From an uncultured Eggerthellaceae bacterium (GTDB lineage: Bacteria > Actinomycetota > Coriobacteriia > Coriobacteriales > Eggerthellaceae), in NCBI GenBank assembly GCA_910588095.1, contig CAJUQH010000005.1:1-64000 (forward strand): a stretch of DNA of 64,000 bases. Reading direction: 5' to 3'. This document shows positions 39,011 to 47,392 of this stretch, piece after piece. A model generated the notes under the pieces. It searched no databases. It had not been told where the DNA came from and worked only from the letters and a program-made list of their open reading frames with translations. Positions within the stretch are counted from its first letter, which is position 1. Each line of letters starts with the position of its first letter. The position numbers and the translations under genes are program-made.

Positions 39011-39292
39011 ATGACGGGGCCAAGGGCCGTCCTGCCGAGAGCGCCTTCGATAGGAAGGCTGCCCGAAAGCAGGCACGAAGGGCCATGACGGGGCCGCATA
39101 CCGGTCCGGCGCTACCAGCCTGGCTGGTGCCCACGGTAAGCGGCTGCCAGCCATGCGTTCATGCCGAACTGCTCAGAGGGGGCTTCCGGCCGCCTTGCCG
39201 CCCGGCTCCCAGCCGATGTCCAGGCTCTCTCGAAGGCAAGGTGCGTCCGTACTCTTCCTCGTCGACGCATCTGAAGCTATGAACTTGTCAGA
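38981..39292 (-). promoter_or_regulatory. T-box-like riboswitch leader of ilvDBNC
   Basis: On the minus strand the leader has stem I features: GAGGAAGAGTA (AGTA at the specifier-loop position; AGAGTA at 39250-39255), a stem CCTTGCC/GGCAAGG (39235-39241 with 39193-39199). Inside that stem are the AG-bulge AGAGAGCC (39223-39230) and the apical GGCTGGGAGCC (39204-39214). About 190 nt on comes a terminator preceded by GGTGCGACC (38999-39007), at the place of the T-box GGTGGNACC. The tRNA-CCA-pairing UGGN reads TGCG here, so either this copy is variant or another segment (GTGGGCACC at 39126-39134) serves. I could not fix the specifier codon; the triplets after GAA in the right-hand specifier strand read GCC, and CTC lies just beyond. 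Confidence 0.65.
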
Positions 39293-39295
39293 TGC
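39267..39295 (-). other. 5'-proximal hairpin of the ilv leader
   Basis: Perfect 8-bp inverted repeat GCATCTGA / TCAGATGC around a 13-nt loop, directly after the predicted transcription start and before the T-box-like stem I. Confidence 0.6.
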
Positions 39296-39323
39296 AGTAT
39301 AGCGCTGGGCGCGCAAGGCGCAA
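39296..39323 (-). promoter_or_regulatory. Promoter of the ilvDBNC operon
   Basis: Minus strand TTGCGC (39318-39323), 16-bp spacer, TATACT (39296-39301). The predicted start is near 39290, giving a leader of ~377 nt. Confidence 0.6.
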
Positions 39324-39461
39324 GGGGTATTTTCCGCCAGAGGGCCAGATGGGATGCGCGCAAGGAGCAGGGCATGGCGAATGCGGTGGCGCACAGCCGG
39401 AGTGCGCTGCGAGGGCATGGCAAGGACAAGGTGGCTGCAGCACGACGCGGCCGCAGGGGGC

Positions 39462-40415
39462 CTAGCGCCCCTGGGAGGGCACGAGCACCCGCAGCGCGCC
39501 TGGGTGCACGGCCACGTCGAAGGTGCGCCCCTCGATGCGCTCGCCGTCCATCTGAGCCGGGGGCTGCTGGCTGAACTCCACGTGCAAGCGCGCGGCCGAC
39601 AGCATCTCGATGGGCTTGAAGCCGGTGTGGCCGCCGCCCTTGGCGCGCAGGAATATGTAGGCGGCCTTCGCCTTGCTCACCGGCGGGTGCGCTATGCACA
39701 GGTCGAAGCGGCCGCTGTCGAGGCGCGCATCGGGGCACACCTTGAAGCCCCCGCCGTAATAGGGGCCCAGCTGCACGGCGAAGATGATGGAGCGCCCGGC
39801 TACTGGCGGCGCGCCGTCAAGGGAAAGCTCGTAGCTGTAGGAGTCGAGGTGATGCAGCAGCTGGTCGAAGCCGGCCTCCATGTACAGCGCCGTGCCGGTG
39901 CGGCCTGTGCGGGCGCGGCGCTCGATGGTGTCCAGCGCGATGGCGGCGTCGAGGCCGAACGAGAGCGTCTCGACGAACCAGCTGCCGTTCACGCAGCCCA
40001 CGTCCACCGCCTGCGGCACCGCCGCGAGCAGCTGGGCGCACGCCTTCTCGAGGTTGGAGGCCATGCCCAGCGTGCGGGCGTAGTCGTTGCCCGAGCCCAC
40101 CGGCAGTACGCCGAGCACCGGGCGCCGGTCGGCCGGGCGCGCCATGAGGCCGTTGGCCGCCTCGTGGATGACGCCGTCGCCACCCAGGGCTATGACGGTG
40201 TCATAGCCTTTCGCGCGCTCCACCAGAGCGCTCGCATGGCGCGGGCCGCTCGTGGGCGCCAGGGTGAGCGCATCGTCGCCCAGCCGCTCGCGCAGCCATG
40301 CCGCCGCCCGACTAGCAGCGGTCGCACCGCGGCCGTTCTGTGCTGCCGGGTTCGCAACCAGCAGCACCTTGCCGAGTCCCTGGGGCACGAGGCCGCCTCC
40401 TTCCGTAGCTTCCAT
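39462..40415 (-). CDS. Diacylglycerol/lipid kinase family protein (YegS/DgkB-like)
   Basis: 317 residues. The catalytic domain has LVANPAAQNGRG (nucleotide loop) and ALGGDGVIHEAANGL with GGDG at 78-81, VLPVGSGNDYAR, and a C-terminal all-beta domain. These soluble kinases phosphorylate diacylglycerol or related lipids; the exact lipid is not evident. Length is as usual. It is monocistronic, with ilvDBNC downstream on the same strand. Confidence 0.9.
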   Translation of the reverse strand: MEATEGGGLVPQGLGKVLLVANPAAQNGRGATAASRAAAWLRERLGDDALTLAPTSGPRHASALVERAKGYDTVIALGGDGVIHEAANGLMARPADRRPVLGVLPVGSGNDYARTLGMASNLEKACAQLLAAVPQAVDVGCVNGSWFVETLSFGLDAAIALDTIERRARTGRTGTALYMEAGFDQLLHHLDSYSYELSLDGAPPVAGRSIIFAVQLGPYYGGGFKVCPDARLDSGRFDLCIAHPPVSKAKAAYIFLRAKGGGHTGFKPIEMLSAARLHVEFSQQPPAQMDGERIEGRTFDVAVHPGALRVLVPSQGR

Positions 40416-40579
40416 GACCCCATTCTAGCAGCTGCCGAAGGCAGCTGAGGCCACCGCGCGCGGTCAGGTCAACCACGGGGCGGTAACAGAGCCAGCACAC
40501 GTAGGGAACCGTGCTTTCACCAGTTGACAGCCGTGTGACCCGTCGGATGAAGGCTCGTGACAGATGGTTCGAGCAGTCG

Positions 40580-40606
40580 TTGGCACCCAGGGCAGCGTCC
40601 TAGAAT
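40580..40606 (+). promoter_or_regulatory. Weak promoter candidate
   Basis: TTGGCA at 40580-40585 and TAGAAT at 40601-40606, spacer only 15 bp, ahead of the membrane-anchored protein gene. Confidence 0.3.
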
Positions 40607-40644
40607 CGAGCGTGGATACGAGACGAGAGGAAACGGAGGACGCC

Positions 40645-41505
40645 ATGAGCGCATCGAACCGCAACTTCCCGCCTGCAGGCAACGCCGAAGGCATCTACAC
40701 CTTCTCCCACCCAGGATTCAGCTACGTAGCCGTGCTGCCCAACCGCGCCTATGGCGCCTTCACGCCCGCCAACGACCCGCGCCCATCGGTGCGGCGCGAC
40801 CAGCACCCCGTCGCCGTAGCCGAGGCCGCCAACCCCGCCTCCATGACGGCTCCCACGGTGGTGGCCGCGGCGGGTGCCGTCATCGCTGCCGTCCTGCTGC
40901 TGGCGGCTGCCCTCTACTTCGGCGTCGTCGCGCCATCGGCCGCCGCCACCGAGCCCACCCGCGCGGTGCCGGGCGCCACCTACGAGACGAGCACCCCTAT
41001 GGCCGAATGGCAGCAGGGCACCTTCCCGCACCTGTACCAGAACAACGAGGCCTGGGGCTATGCCCCGTTCAGCGGCTCGACCGTAGCCGAGGCCGGGTCG
41101 GCCCCCACGAGCCTGTGCATAGCGTACGTGCAGGCCACGGGCAGCCGCGCCTACACCCCCGCCGGGTTCGCCGCTTACGGCAACGACCATGGCCTGGCCG
41201 CTGGCACCGTGGACGAGACGGCGGCCTACCTCGCCCAAGCTGCCGCCGCCTTCGACCTGGCCGCCGAGCCCGTGGAAGCCGACGCCTTGGCGCTGCGCCG
41301 GGTGCTGGCTCTGGGCAGCACCGTCATCGCCGTCATGTCGGGCAGCGGCTCCAGCAGCCCCACCGCGCTGGTCATCGAAGGGGTCAACGAGGACAGCGCC
41401 CTGAGCGTGCTGAACCCGGCAAGCCCCGCCCACACGCCCGAGGCATGGTCGTTCGACGACATGATGCAGAACGCGGGCGTGCTGCTGGCCCTGCGCGCGG
41501 CCTAG
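40645..41505 (+). CDS. Single-pass membrane protein with inactive C39-like peptidase domain
   Basis: 286 residues: N-terminal cytoplasmic part, a membrane helix at ~70-95, then an extracytoplasmic domain. Residues ~128-160 (HLYQNNEAWGYAPFSGSTVA, then EAGSAPTSLC) follow the C39-like pattern yQ.d..Wg...yg.sti...GCGPTs, but the catalytic Cys is Ser152. The usual GH[FYW]vvl stretch reads SPTALVIEGVN, without the His. So the papain-like fold is probably kept without activity, perhaps as a binding module. ATG 40645 has GGAGG upstream; the earlier in-frame start at 40564 lacks one. Its stop overlaps the stop of the convergent GIY-YIG gene. Confidence 0.75.
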   Translation: MSASNRNFPPAGNAEGIYTFSHPGFSYVAVLPNRAYGAFTPANDPRPSVRRDQHPVAVAEAANPASMTAPTVVAAAGAVIAAVLLLAAALYFGVVAPSAAATEPTRAVPGATYETSTPMAEWQQGTFPHLYQNNEAWGYAPFSGSTVAEAGSAPTSLCIAYVQATGSRAYTPAGFAAYGNDHGLAAGTVDETAAYLAQAAAAFDLAAEPVEADALALRRVLALGSTVIAVMSGSGSSSPTALVIEGVNEDSALSVLNPASPAHTPEAWSFDDMMQNAGVLLALRAA

Positions 41506-41936
41506 GGCCGAGCCAACCCGAAGCGCTCCGCCAGCACCGACTCGAACGGGCGGCCTTCGATGGCCTGGCCCACCAACGCCTCCTTCTCGGCCCGGTTGAG
41601 GCGCTTGAAGCGGGCTTCGGCGCTCATGGCATCATGCTTCGTGGCGAAGGAGGCAGCGGCCAGCAGGCGCACGGGGCGGCGAGGGCGCGTGTACTTGGCT
41701 CCCTTCCCTGCGTTGTGCACGGCCACGCGCTGGGCCACGTCCACGGCGTAGCCGGTGTAGAGCGTGCCGTCGGCGCATGCGAGCACGTACATGAAGTGGC
41801 CGGACGCGGCACCTTCCGCAGGGTTGCCGGCTGCCACCGCCACGGACGCCTCGCCCTCTGCGCTGCCGTCTGCTAGGCTAGCGCCTTCCTCGGCCCTCGC
41901 CGCGGCGCCTTCCGAAACCTTAGCCGCACGTGCCAT
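41502..41936 (-). CDS. GIY-YIG domain protein (YhbQ/UPF0213-like) with Ala-rich N-terminus
   Basis: 144 residues. Residues ~48-130 are a small GIY-YIG nuclease domain: FMYVLACADGTLYTGYAVDV, then Arg70 and HNAGKGAKYTRPRRPVRLL. The first ~45 residues are Ala/Glu-rich and unlike the family, which usually starts at the domain. The start ATG overlaps the transporter stop by one base (TGATG). Family members act on DNA, but their roles are largely unknown. The TAG stop shares CTAG with the convergent upstream gene. Confidence 0.85.
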   Translation of the reverse strand: MARAAKVSEGAAARAEEGASLADGSAEGEASVAVAAGNPAEGAASGHFMYVLACADGTLYTGYAVDVAQRVAVHNAGKGAKYTRPRRPVRLLAAASFATKHDAMSAEARFKRLNRAEKEALVGQAIEGRPFESVLAERFGLARP

Positions 41937-43363
41937 CAGAACAGCCCCAGGGCCTGCCAGTACGGCACCGATGCCATGAGCCCCGCCATGGATATGCACA
42001 GGTACACGGCGCAGTACCGCGCCATCTGGGCTTGGCGCACCATGCGGCCCTCGGTGGCGTAGTAGGCGGTCAGGTAGATGATGTTCTGGTACAGCGCGAA
42101 CCAAGGGCTCACCATGGCGTACACCGTAGCGCCCACCACCCAGGGGCTGATGCCCGCCCCCAAGGCCATGGGCACCATGAACACCATGAATATGTTGGCG
42201 AAGGGCGTCTCGGACACGATGAGGAACCGCAGCAGCACCGTGATCGCGCCGATGCCGAACACGAACAGGAACGGGTTGCCCGCCAGCGCCTGGATGAAGG
42301 GGCCGCACATCTCGACGATCCACTCGTCGATACCCAGCTGCGCGAACACGTCGGAGAGCCCGAACACCACGCCGATGAACACGAGGGAATCCCATGAGAT
42401 GCCGCTCCTGAACTCGTCTTTCGTGAAGATGCCGCAGGCGATGGTCACCACGAGGGCCGCCAGGGCCACGATGTGCGAGGCGATGGCGTGCAGCGGCTCG
42501 GTCACCCACAGCACCACGCAGCACACCATGATGGCGGCCATGCGCTTCTCCTTGGCCGACATGGGGCCCAGGTCCTCGTGCTGGATGACGCCCTTGGCGG
42601 CTGCCTGGTCAGCGGGGGCCGCCGCGCCCTTCCCTCGCCGCGGCGCATACAAGAGCATGATGGCGGCGTAGTTGAGCACGCTCACCACCACGAACCACGG
42701 CAGCATGGCCAGGAACCAATGCACCATGTCGAACTGCGCCTGCACGTCGGCCGGCAGCAGGCCCAGTATGGCGTAGCCGATGATGGACGCGCTGACGACC
42801 GCCGGCGCCACGTTGCGGATGCCCGTGAACATGGCCAGGAACAGCCCTTCGGCCGGCTTGCTCTTGCGAGCGAAGCCCAGCGAGTCCGATATGCTCATGG
42901 AAAGCGGTGCCAGCATGACCGCCTTGACCGACATGGAGGGCACGAAGGGCCCGATGAGGGTGCCCGCCGCCAAGAGCCCCATCACTTGGGCGCGGTAGGT
43001 GTGCGGGAACACCTTGAGGATGGCCAGCGCCATGCGCTTGAGCAGGCCGCTCGCGCGCATGCCCAGCCCTAGCCCGAACGCCGCCAGCAGCAGCCACCAG
43101 GTCGAGGTCGTGAAGGCCGAGAACACCGATGCCGTGGGCACGTCCGCCACCACCATGAACAGCACCGCCATGAGCAGCGCGGTGGCGTATTCGGGCAGCA
43201 CCTTGCATATCCACCAGATGATGGCGCCCAGCAGGATGCCCAAGCCGCACGTGGCCTGGAACGTGAGCCCGTCGATCGGGCAGAGCAGCGGCACCGCCGT
43301 GCCCACGGCAACGCCGAGGATGGCGCCCACGATGCGAAGCGGCTTCTGGCTCTTCCCTCTCAT
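41936..43363 (-). CDS. DASS/SLC13 family sodium:anion symporter
   Basis: 475 residues with about 12 membrane segments. Features include SMSVKAVMLAPLSMSISDSLG and SETPFANIFMVFMVPMALG, the two SNT-like helical-hairpin regions of the divalent-anion:Na+ symporters. Substrates in the family are dicarboxylates, citrate or sulfate; none can be picked here. GGGGAG lies before the ATG. The downstream gene is translationally coupled. Confidence 0.85.
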   Translation of the reverse strand: MRGKSQKPLRIVGAILGVAVGTAVPLLCPIDGLTFQATCGLGILLGAIIWWICKVLPEYATALLMAVLFMVVADVPTASVFSAFTTSTWWLLLAAFGLGLGMRASGLLKRMALAILKVFPHTYRAQVMGLLAAGTLIGPFVPSMSVKAVMLAPLSMSISDSLGFARKSKPAEGLFLAMFTGIRNVAPAVVSASIIGYAILGLLPADVQAQFDMVHWFLAMLPWFVVVSVLNYAAIMLLYAPRRGKGAAAPADQAAAKGVIQHEDLGPMSAKEKRMAAIMVCCVVLWVTEPLHAIASHIVALAALVVTIACGIFTKDEFRSGISWDSLVFIGVVFGLSDVFAQLGIDEWIVEMCGPFIQALAGNPFLFVFGIGAITVLLRFLIVSETPFANIFMVFMVPMALGAGISPWVVGATVYAMVSPWFALYQNIIYLTAYYATEGRMVRQAQMARYCAVYLCISMAGLMASVPYWQALGLF

Positions 43364-43374
43364 GATCTCCCCAT

Positions 43375-43405
43375 AAAAAAACGACCTGCCTATGATAGCA
43401 GGTCG
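43375..43405 (-). terminator. Intrinsic terminator after the cold-shock gene
   Basis: Minus strand CGACCTGC / GCAGGTCG with an 8-nt loop and T7, 23 bp past the stop. Confidence 0.92.
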
Positions 43406-43428
43406 TTCGGCTTCTCTGGTTGTCCGGC

Positions 43429-43632
43429 TTAAGCCAGGGTGACGTTGCTCGCCTGGAGCTTGCCGTTCTGGCCCTCCGTCACGTCGAAGCTGACTGCAGC
43501 GCCCTCGTCGAGGGTCTTGAAGCCGTCCATCTGTATCTCAGAGAAGTGGACGAACAGGTCCTCGCCATCTTCCTGCGAGATGAACCCGTAGCCCTTCTCG
43601 GGGTTGAACCATTTAACCGTACCTTGTGCCAT
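43429..43632 (-). CDS. cspA: Cold-shock protein
   Basis: 67-residue single OB-fold RNA chaperone with RNP1 KGYGFI and RNP2 LFVHF and the KWFNPEKG start. ATG 43632 has AAAGGAA upstream; the 30-codon longer frame is not part of the family. Preceded by a leader with a palindromic element (43693-43729). Confidence 0.96.
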   Translation of the reverse strand: MAQGTVKWFNPEKGYGFISQEDGEDLFVHFSEIQMDGFKTLDEGAAVSFDVTEGQNGKLQASNVTLA

Positions 43633-43692
43633 TTTCGTTCCTTTGCTCTTCCCTCTCCGAGGGATCGTGATGGATGGGCGTGCCACAGCAGC

Positions 43693-43729
43693 CCTATACG
43701 CAATGCAAGCGTATAGGAACACTATACGC
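43693..43729. promoter_or_regulatory. Palindromic TATACGC element upstream of cspA
   Basis: CCTATACGC (43693-43701), 7 bp, then its exact reverse complement GCGTATAGG (43709-43717), and a third half-site CTATACGC at 43722-43729. The half-sites contain TATAG/TATAC hexamers that could be -10 elements on the minus strand. The arrangement suggests a repressor site or a structured 5' UTR. Confidence 0.55.
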
Positions 43730-43775
43730 TAATACGAGCAGACTACGAGGGGAAATCGGCACTGACACATTTTGG

Positions 43776-44186
43776 TTACTTTTCTCCATCTTCGACGAGG
43801 AAGCCCTCGATGGCCTCAGGGGAGCCGTCGTCCTCGGTGAGGTCGTGGCCGTAGGCGGCTGCGATGGCCAGCGCCTGCTGGGTGCGCAGCCGGCCGAGGG
43901 CCGCATCGCCGCCCTGCTCGTAGTAGCGGCCCGCCAGCAGCAGACTGCGGCACACGTACTCGGTCACGGCCGGGTCGGTGCCGGACACCTGCATGACCGT
44001 GGCGATGGATTCCGGCGCGAGCGAGAGCAGCGCCGCGCCGTCGAGCTCGGTGGCCTCGCCCACGGCCGCATCGAGCATCTGGGCCGCATCGCCCGGGTCG
44101 TGGTCGACCTGGCTCCGATCGATGCTGCGGCGGATGGCCGCCCCCAGCTCCATGATTATGCGCATGAGGTAGTCGCGCTCGAACAT
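43776..44186 (-). CDS. Small DUF6483-like protein
   Basis: 136 residues beginning MFERDYLMRIIMELGAAIRR, the pattern of a small helical family (DUF6483) in Clostridia and Coriobacteriia. The remainder is helical with TPR-like spacing (VCRSLLLAGRYYEQGGDAALG). No catalytic motif, signal peptide or membrane segment. It follows ruvB by 15 bp on the same strand. Function unknown. Confidence 0.75.
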   Translation of the reverse strand: MFERDYLMRIIMELGAAIRRSIDRSQVDHDPGDAAQMLDAAVGEATELDGAALLSLAPESIATVMQVSGTDPAVTEYVCRSLLLAGRYYEQGGDAALGRLRTQQALAIAAAYGHDLTEDDGSPEAIEGFLVEDGEK

Positions 44187-44201
44187 GGCATTGCTCCTTC
44201 C

Positions 44202-45266
44202 CTAGCAGCCCGCAGGCGGCTCGAGCCCCAGGTGCTCGAAGGCCCGGGCCGTGGCCTGGCGGCCCTTCGGCGTGCGCAGCACGAGGCCTTGCTGGATGAG
44301 GTAGGGCTCGTAGACGTCCTCGATGGTGTCCGGGTCCTCGGAAAGGGCCGAAGCCAGGGTCGAGAGCCCCACCGGCCGCCCCGAGAACTGCACGCACAGC
44401 ACGTTGAGCAGCCGATTGTCGGCTCGGTCGAGCCCGAGGGAGTCCACCTCGAAGAAGCTCAGGGCATCGGCGGCCACCTGCTCGCTTATGCTGCCGTCGC
44501 CCCGCACCTGTGCCCAGTCGCGCACGCGCTTGAGCAGGCGGTTAGACAGGCGCGGCGTGCCGCGGCTGCGGCGGGCTATCTCGAGGGCGCCCTCGTCCTG
44601 CACGTCCACGCCCAGTATGGACGCGCTGCGCTGCACGATGGAGGCCAGCTCCTCGGCCGTGTAGTACTCCAGGCGGAACACCACGCCGAAGCGGTCGCGC
44701 AGCGGCCCGGTGAGCAGGCCAGTGCGGGTCGTGGCCCCTATGAGCGTGAAGCGCGGCAGGTCGAGCCGGATGGAGCGCGCCGCCGGGCCCTGTCCCACCA
44801 CGATGTCGAGCTCGAAGTCCTCCAATGCGGGGTACAGCACCTCCTCCACCATGCGGTTGAGGCGGTGTATCTCGTCGATGAACAGCACATCGCCCTCTTC
44901 GAGGTTGGTCAGGATGGCTGCCAGGTCGCCGGTGCGAGCGATGGCCGGGCCGCTGGTGACGCGTATGTTCGCGCCCAGCTCGTTGGCCACCACCGTGGCG
45001 AGCGTCGTCTTACCCAAGCCTGGAGGGCCCGAGAACAGGATGTGGTCCACCACGTCGCGCCGACCCTGTGCCGCCTCTATGAGGATGGCCAGGGCCTCCT
45101 TTATCTTGGCCTGGCCCAGGTAGTCGTCCAGGCGCTTCGGCCGCAGCGAACGGTCGAGGGCCAGGTCGTCCTCCACCAGCTCGGCCGACACCGCGCGCTC
45201 GCGGGGCATGGCGCCTTCCGCGCCCGCCTCGAACACGAGGCCCTCTATGGGATCGAGTCCTTCCAC
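44202..45266 (-). CDS. ruvB: Holliday junction branch-migration helicase RuvB
   Basis: AAA+ motor of branch migration. 354 residues with Walker A GPPGLGKTT (80-88), Walker B LFIDEIHRLN, sensor GATTRTG and a C-terminal winged helix. The first ~25 residues are a variable extension. ruvC-ruvA-ruvB on one strand is the standard order. Confidence 0.98.
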   Translation of the reverse strand: MEGLDPIEGLVFEAGAEGAMPRERAVSAELVEDDLALDRSLRPKRLDDYLGQAKIKEALAILIEAAQGRRDVVDHILFSGPPGLGKTTLATVVANELGANIRVTSGPAIARTGDLAAILTNLEEGDVLFIDEIHRLNRMVEEVLYPALEDFELDIVVGQGPAARSIRLDLPRFTLIGATTRTGLLTGPLRDRFGVVFRLEYYTAEELASIVQRSASILGVDVQDEGALEIARRSRGTPRLSNRLLKRVRDWAQVRGDGSISEQVAADALSFFEVDSLGLDRADNRLLNVLCVQFSGRPVGLSTLASALSEDPDTIEDVYEPYLIQQGLVLRTPKGRQATARAFEHLGLEPPAGC

Positions 45267-45275
45267 TGCCGCCCC

Positions 45276-45872
45276 CTACCTGCTGCCCAGGCGCTTGAGC
45301 GCGTACTGGAGCAGGGCTGCCTCGCCAGCGCCATCGGGCGCCCCCTTCAGGGCCAGGTCGGCCTCGGCCGAGGTGAAGCCCATGGAGAGCAGCGCCTCGA
45401 CCGCGCCCTGGGTGACCGCGTCGGCTGTTGCCGGCGCCTCGCCGCCTTCGGCGAGCAAGCCGCCCATGCCCTGCTCGAGCGATCCCTTCAACTCCAGGAT
45501 GATGCGCGATGCCGTCTTCTTCCCCACGCCGGGGATCTTGGCCACCAACGCCGCATCCTCATGCGTGATGGCGCTTATGAGCGCCTGGGGCGTGAAGGCC
45601 GATAGCGCCGCCAGCGCCATCTTGGGCCCGACGCCGCTCACGGCGATGAGGCGCTCGAACAGCGCCTTCTCCTCGTCAGAGAGGAACCCGTACAGCGCGA
45701 TGCCCTTGTCGGTGGCCTGCATGTAGGTGAGCACCGTGGCCTCTTGGCCCGTGCCGGGCAGCTTCGCCAGCGATGAGGGCGCCATGAGCACGCCGTAGCC
45801 CACCCCGTGCACGTCCAGCAGCACCGCCTCGGCCGTGGTGGCGGCAACGATCCCTCGCAGGAACGCTATCAT
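45276..45872 (-). CDS. ruvA: Holliday junction DNA helicase subunit RuvA
   Basis: Binds four-way junctions and loads RuvB. 198 residues with the OB domain (MIAFLRGIVA, VHGVGYGVLM), helix-hairpin-helix VSGVGPKMALAALS and IPGVGKKTASRIILELK, and the C-terminal domain III. The start overlaps the ruvC stop as ATGA. Confidence 0.98.
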   Translation of the reverse strand: MIAFLRGIVAATTAEAVLLDVHGVGYGVLMAPSSLAKLPGTGQEATVLTYMQATDKGIALYGFLSDEEKALFERLIAVSGVGPKMALAALSAFTPQALISAITHEDAALVAKIPGVGKKTASRIILELKGSLEQGMGGLLAEGGEAPATADAVTQGAVEALLSMGFTSAEADLALKGAPDGAGEAALLQYALKRLGSR

Positions 45873-46510
45873 GCGGGCACTCCTTCCTCGTCGCGACGCA
45901 GGGCCCGAGCCGGACGCCCCCGCAGCCCCTCGCGGGCTTGGGCGCGCTCCACTGCCGCCAGGAACCGCTCCTGAGCCTGCAGCGCGCCGTCATGGCTCGT
46001 ATAGCAGATGGCCGCCGCCAGCGCGTCGGCCGCATGGTCGGGCCGCGGCAGGTCCTCCAGCGCCAGCAGCTGGCGCACCATGTACTGCACCTGAGCCTTG
46101 TCAGCCGTGCCGGTGCCCACCACAGCCATCTTTATCTGGCTGGGGCTGAACTCGCCCACCTGCAGGCCGCCCTCGGCGCAAGCCACCAGCGCCGCGCCGC
46201 GAGCCTGGCCCGTGGCGAAGGCGGCCGTGACGTTCTGGCCGAACCACACCGTCTCGATGCCCACGCACGACGGATGGAACCGCTCCACCACCGCCCGCAC
46301 CTGGTCGCGTATCTTCAGCAGGCGCTCGGCCAGCCCCATGCCCTGGGGCGTGGACACGCAGCCGTAGGCCACGCAGGCCAGCCGCGGGCCGCGCTGCTCG
46401 ACGACCCCCCAGCCCGTGTTGGCCAGGCCCGGGTCTATGCCCAGTATGATGCGCGATGCTGAAGACAAAGGATGGGCCCCGCTTTCTTTCCGGAGCCCAT
46501 CATAGAACAT
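45869..46510 (-). CDS. ruvC: Crossover junction endodeoxyribonuclease RuvC
   Basis: Resolves Holliday junctions. 213 residues with IILGIDPGLANTGWG (first catalytic Asp), VGIETVWFGQN (Glu), and the late DHAADALAAAICY (Asp pair). A ~35-residue tail beyond the core is Arg/Ala-rich. The start is uncertain: the ATG at 46510 has a weak ribosome-binding site, and the family usually begins near the conserved IILGIDPG. Confidence 0.95.
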   Translation of the reverse strand: MFYDGLRKESGAHPLSSASRIILGIDPGLANTGWGVVEQRGPRLACVAYGCVSTPQGMGLAERLLKIRDQVRAVVERFHPSCVGIETVWFGQNVTAAFATGQARGAALVACAEGGLQVGEFSPSQIKMAVVGTGTADKAQVQYMVRQLLALEDLPRPDHAADALAAAICYTSHDGALQAQERFLAAVERAQAREGLRGRPARALRRDEEGVPA

Positions 46511-46591
46511 CTGTTTGCTGAAAGCAAGGCGCAGCCCGAGGCGCCGCCGGCATGCGCAGCCGTCGCGCCCGCCTCAGAAGCCGCGGAAGCG

Positions 46592-47392
46592 CTACGGGCG
46601 CTGCCCCATGCCGCCTTCCAACGTGAGCGTCTCGCCGCTCATGAACTTGAAGTCGGGGTTGGCCAGTTGCACCACCACGCGGCCGATCTCGGTCTCGACG
46701 TTGCCATAGTGGCCCATCGGGGGCATGTGCACGTTGGCCTCGAACGCCTCGGGGTACTGCTCCTGGAAGTTCTCGAGCGCCGCGGTCCACGCCAGCGGGC
46801 ACACCACGTTCACGTTGATGCCGTCGGGGCCCCACTCGGTGGCCGCCACGCGCGACATGCCGCGGATGCCCTCCTTGGCGGCCGCGTAGGCGCACTGGCC
46901 GTAGTTGCCGAAGAGCCCGGCGCCGCTCGCGAAGTTGATGACCGAGCCCTTCGTCTCCTTCAGGTGCGGGTAGCACGCCTGCATGTAGTAGAAGGTGGCG
47001 TAGAGCCCCGAGTAGATGGCCAGGTCGAACTGGTCGGTGGCATGGTCGGCCAGCGTCACGCCGGAAGCAGAAGCCTGCGCGTTGTTCACCAGCACGTCGA
47101 TGCGGCCGAACTCGGCCATGGCCTGGTCGACCACGTTCTGCACCACGGCCTTGTTGTCGGCCCCGGCGTTCACGTCGGCCTGCACGGCCAGCACCTTGAT
47201 GCCGTGCTCGGCCTCCAGCCGCTCCTTGGCGTCCTCGAGCTTCTTCACGTTGCGGCCCGTGATGACCAGGTTGGCGCCTTCCTTGGCGTAGGCGGTGGCT
47301 ATGCCGTAGCCGATGGAGCCAGCCGAGCCGTCCTTCAGCGCAGCGAACCCAGCGCCGGTGATGATGGCGGTCTTACCTTCCAAAAAACCCAT
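46592..47392 (-). CDS. Short-chain dehydrogenase/reductase of unknown substrate
   Basis: 266 residues, classical SDR: an N-terminal TGAGFAALKDGSAGSIGYGIA with an expanded glycine-rich loop, the NNAQA block (normally NNAG), Ser in NFASGAG, and YAAAK as the catalytic Tyr/Lys. It ends GGMGQRP. A perfect AGGAGG lies before the ATG. Gut Coriobacteriia carry many SDRs, some acting on steroids, but nothing here fixes the substrate. The expanded nucleotide loop is shared with certain gut SDR subgroups as far as I recall. Confidence 0.85.
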   Translation of the reverse strand: MGFLEGKTAIITGAGFAALKDGSAGSIGYGIATAYAKEGANLVITGRNVKKLEDAKERLEAEHGIKVLAVQADVNAGADNKAVVQNVVDQAMAEFGRIDVLVNNAQASASGVTLADHATDQFDLAIYSGLYATFYYMQACYPHLKETKGSVINFASGAGLFGNYGQCAYAAAKEGIRGMSRVAATEWGPDGINVNVVCPLAWTAALENFQEQYPEAFEANVHMPPMGHYGNVETEIGRVVVQLANPDFKFMSGETLTLEGGMGQRP

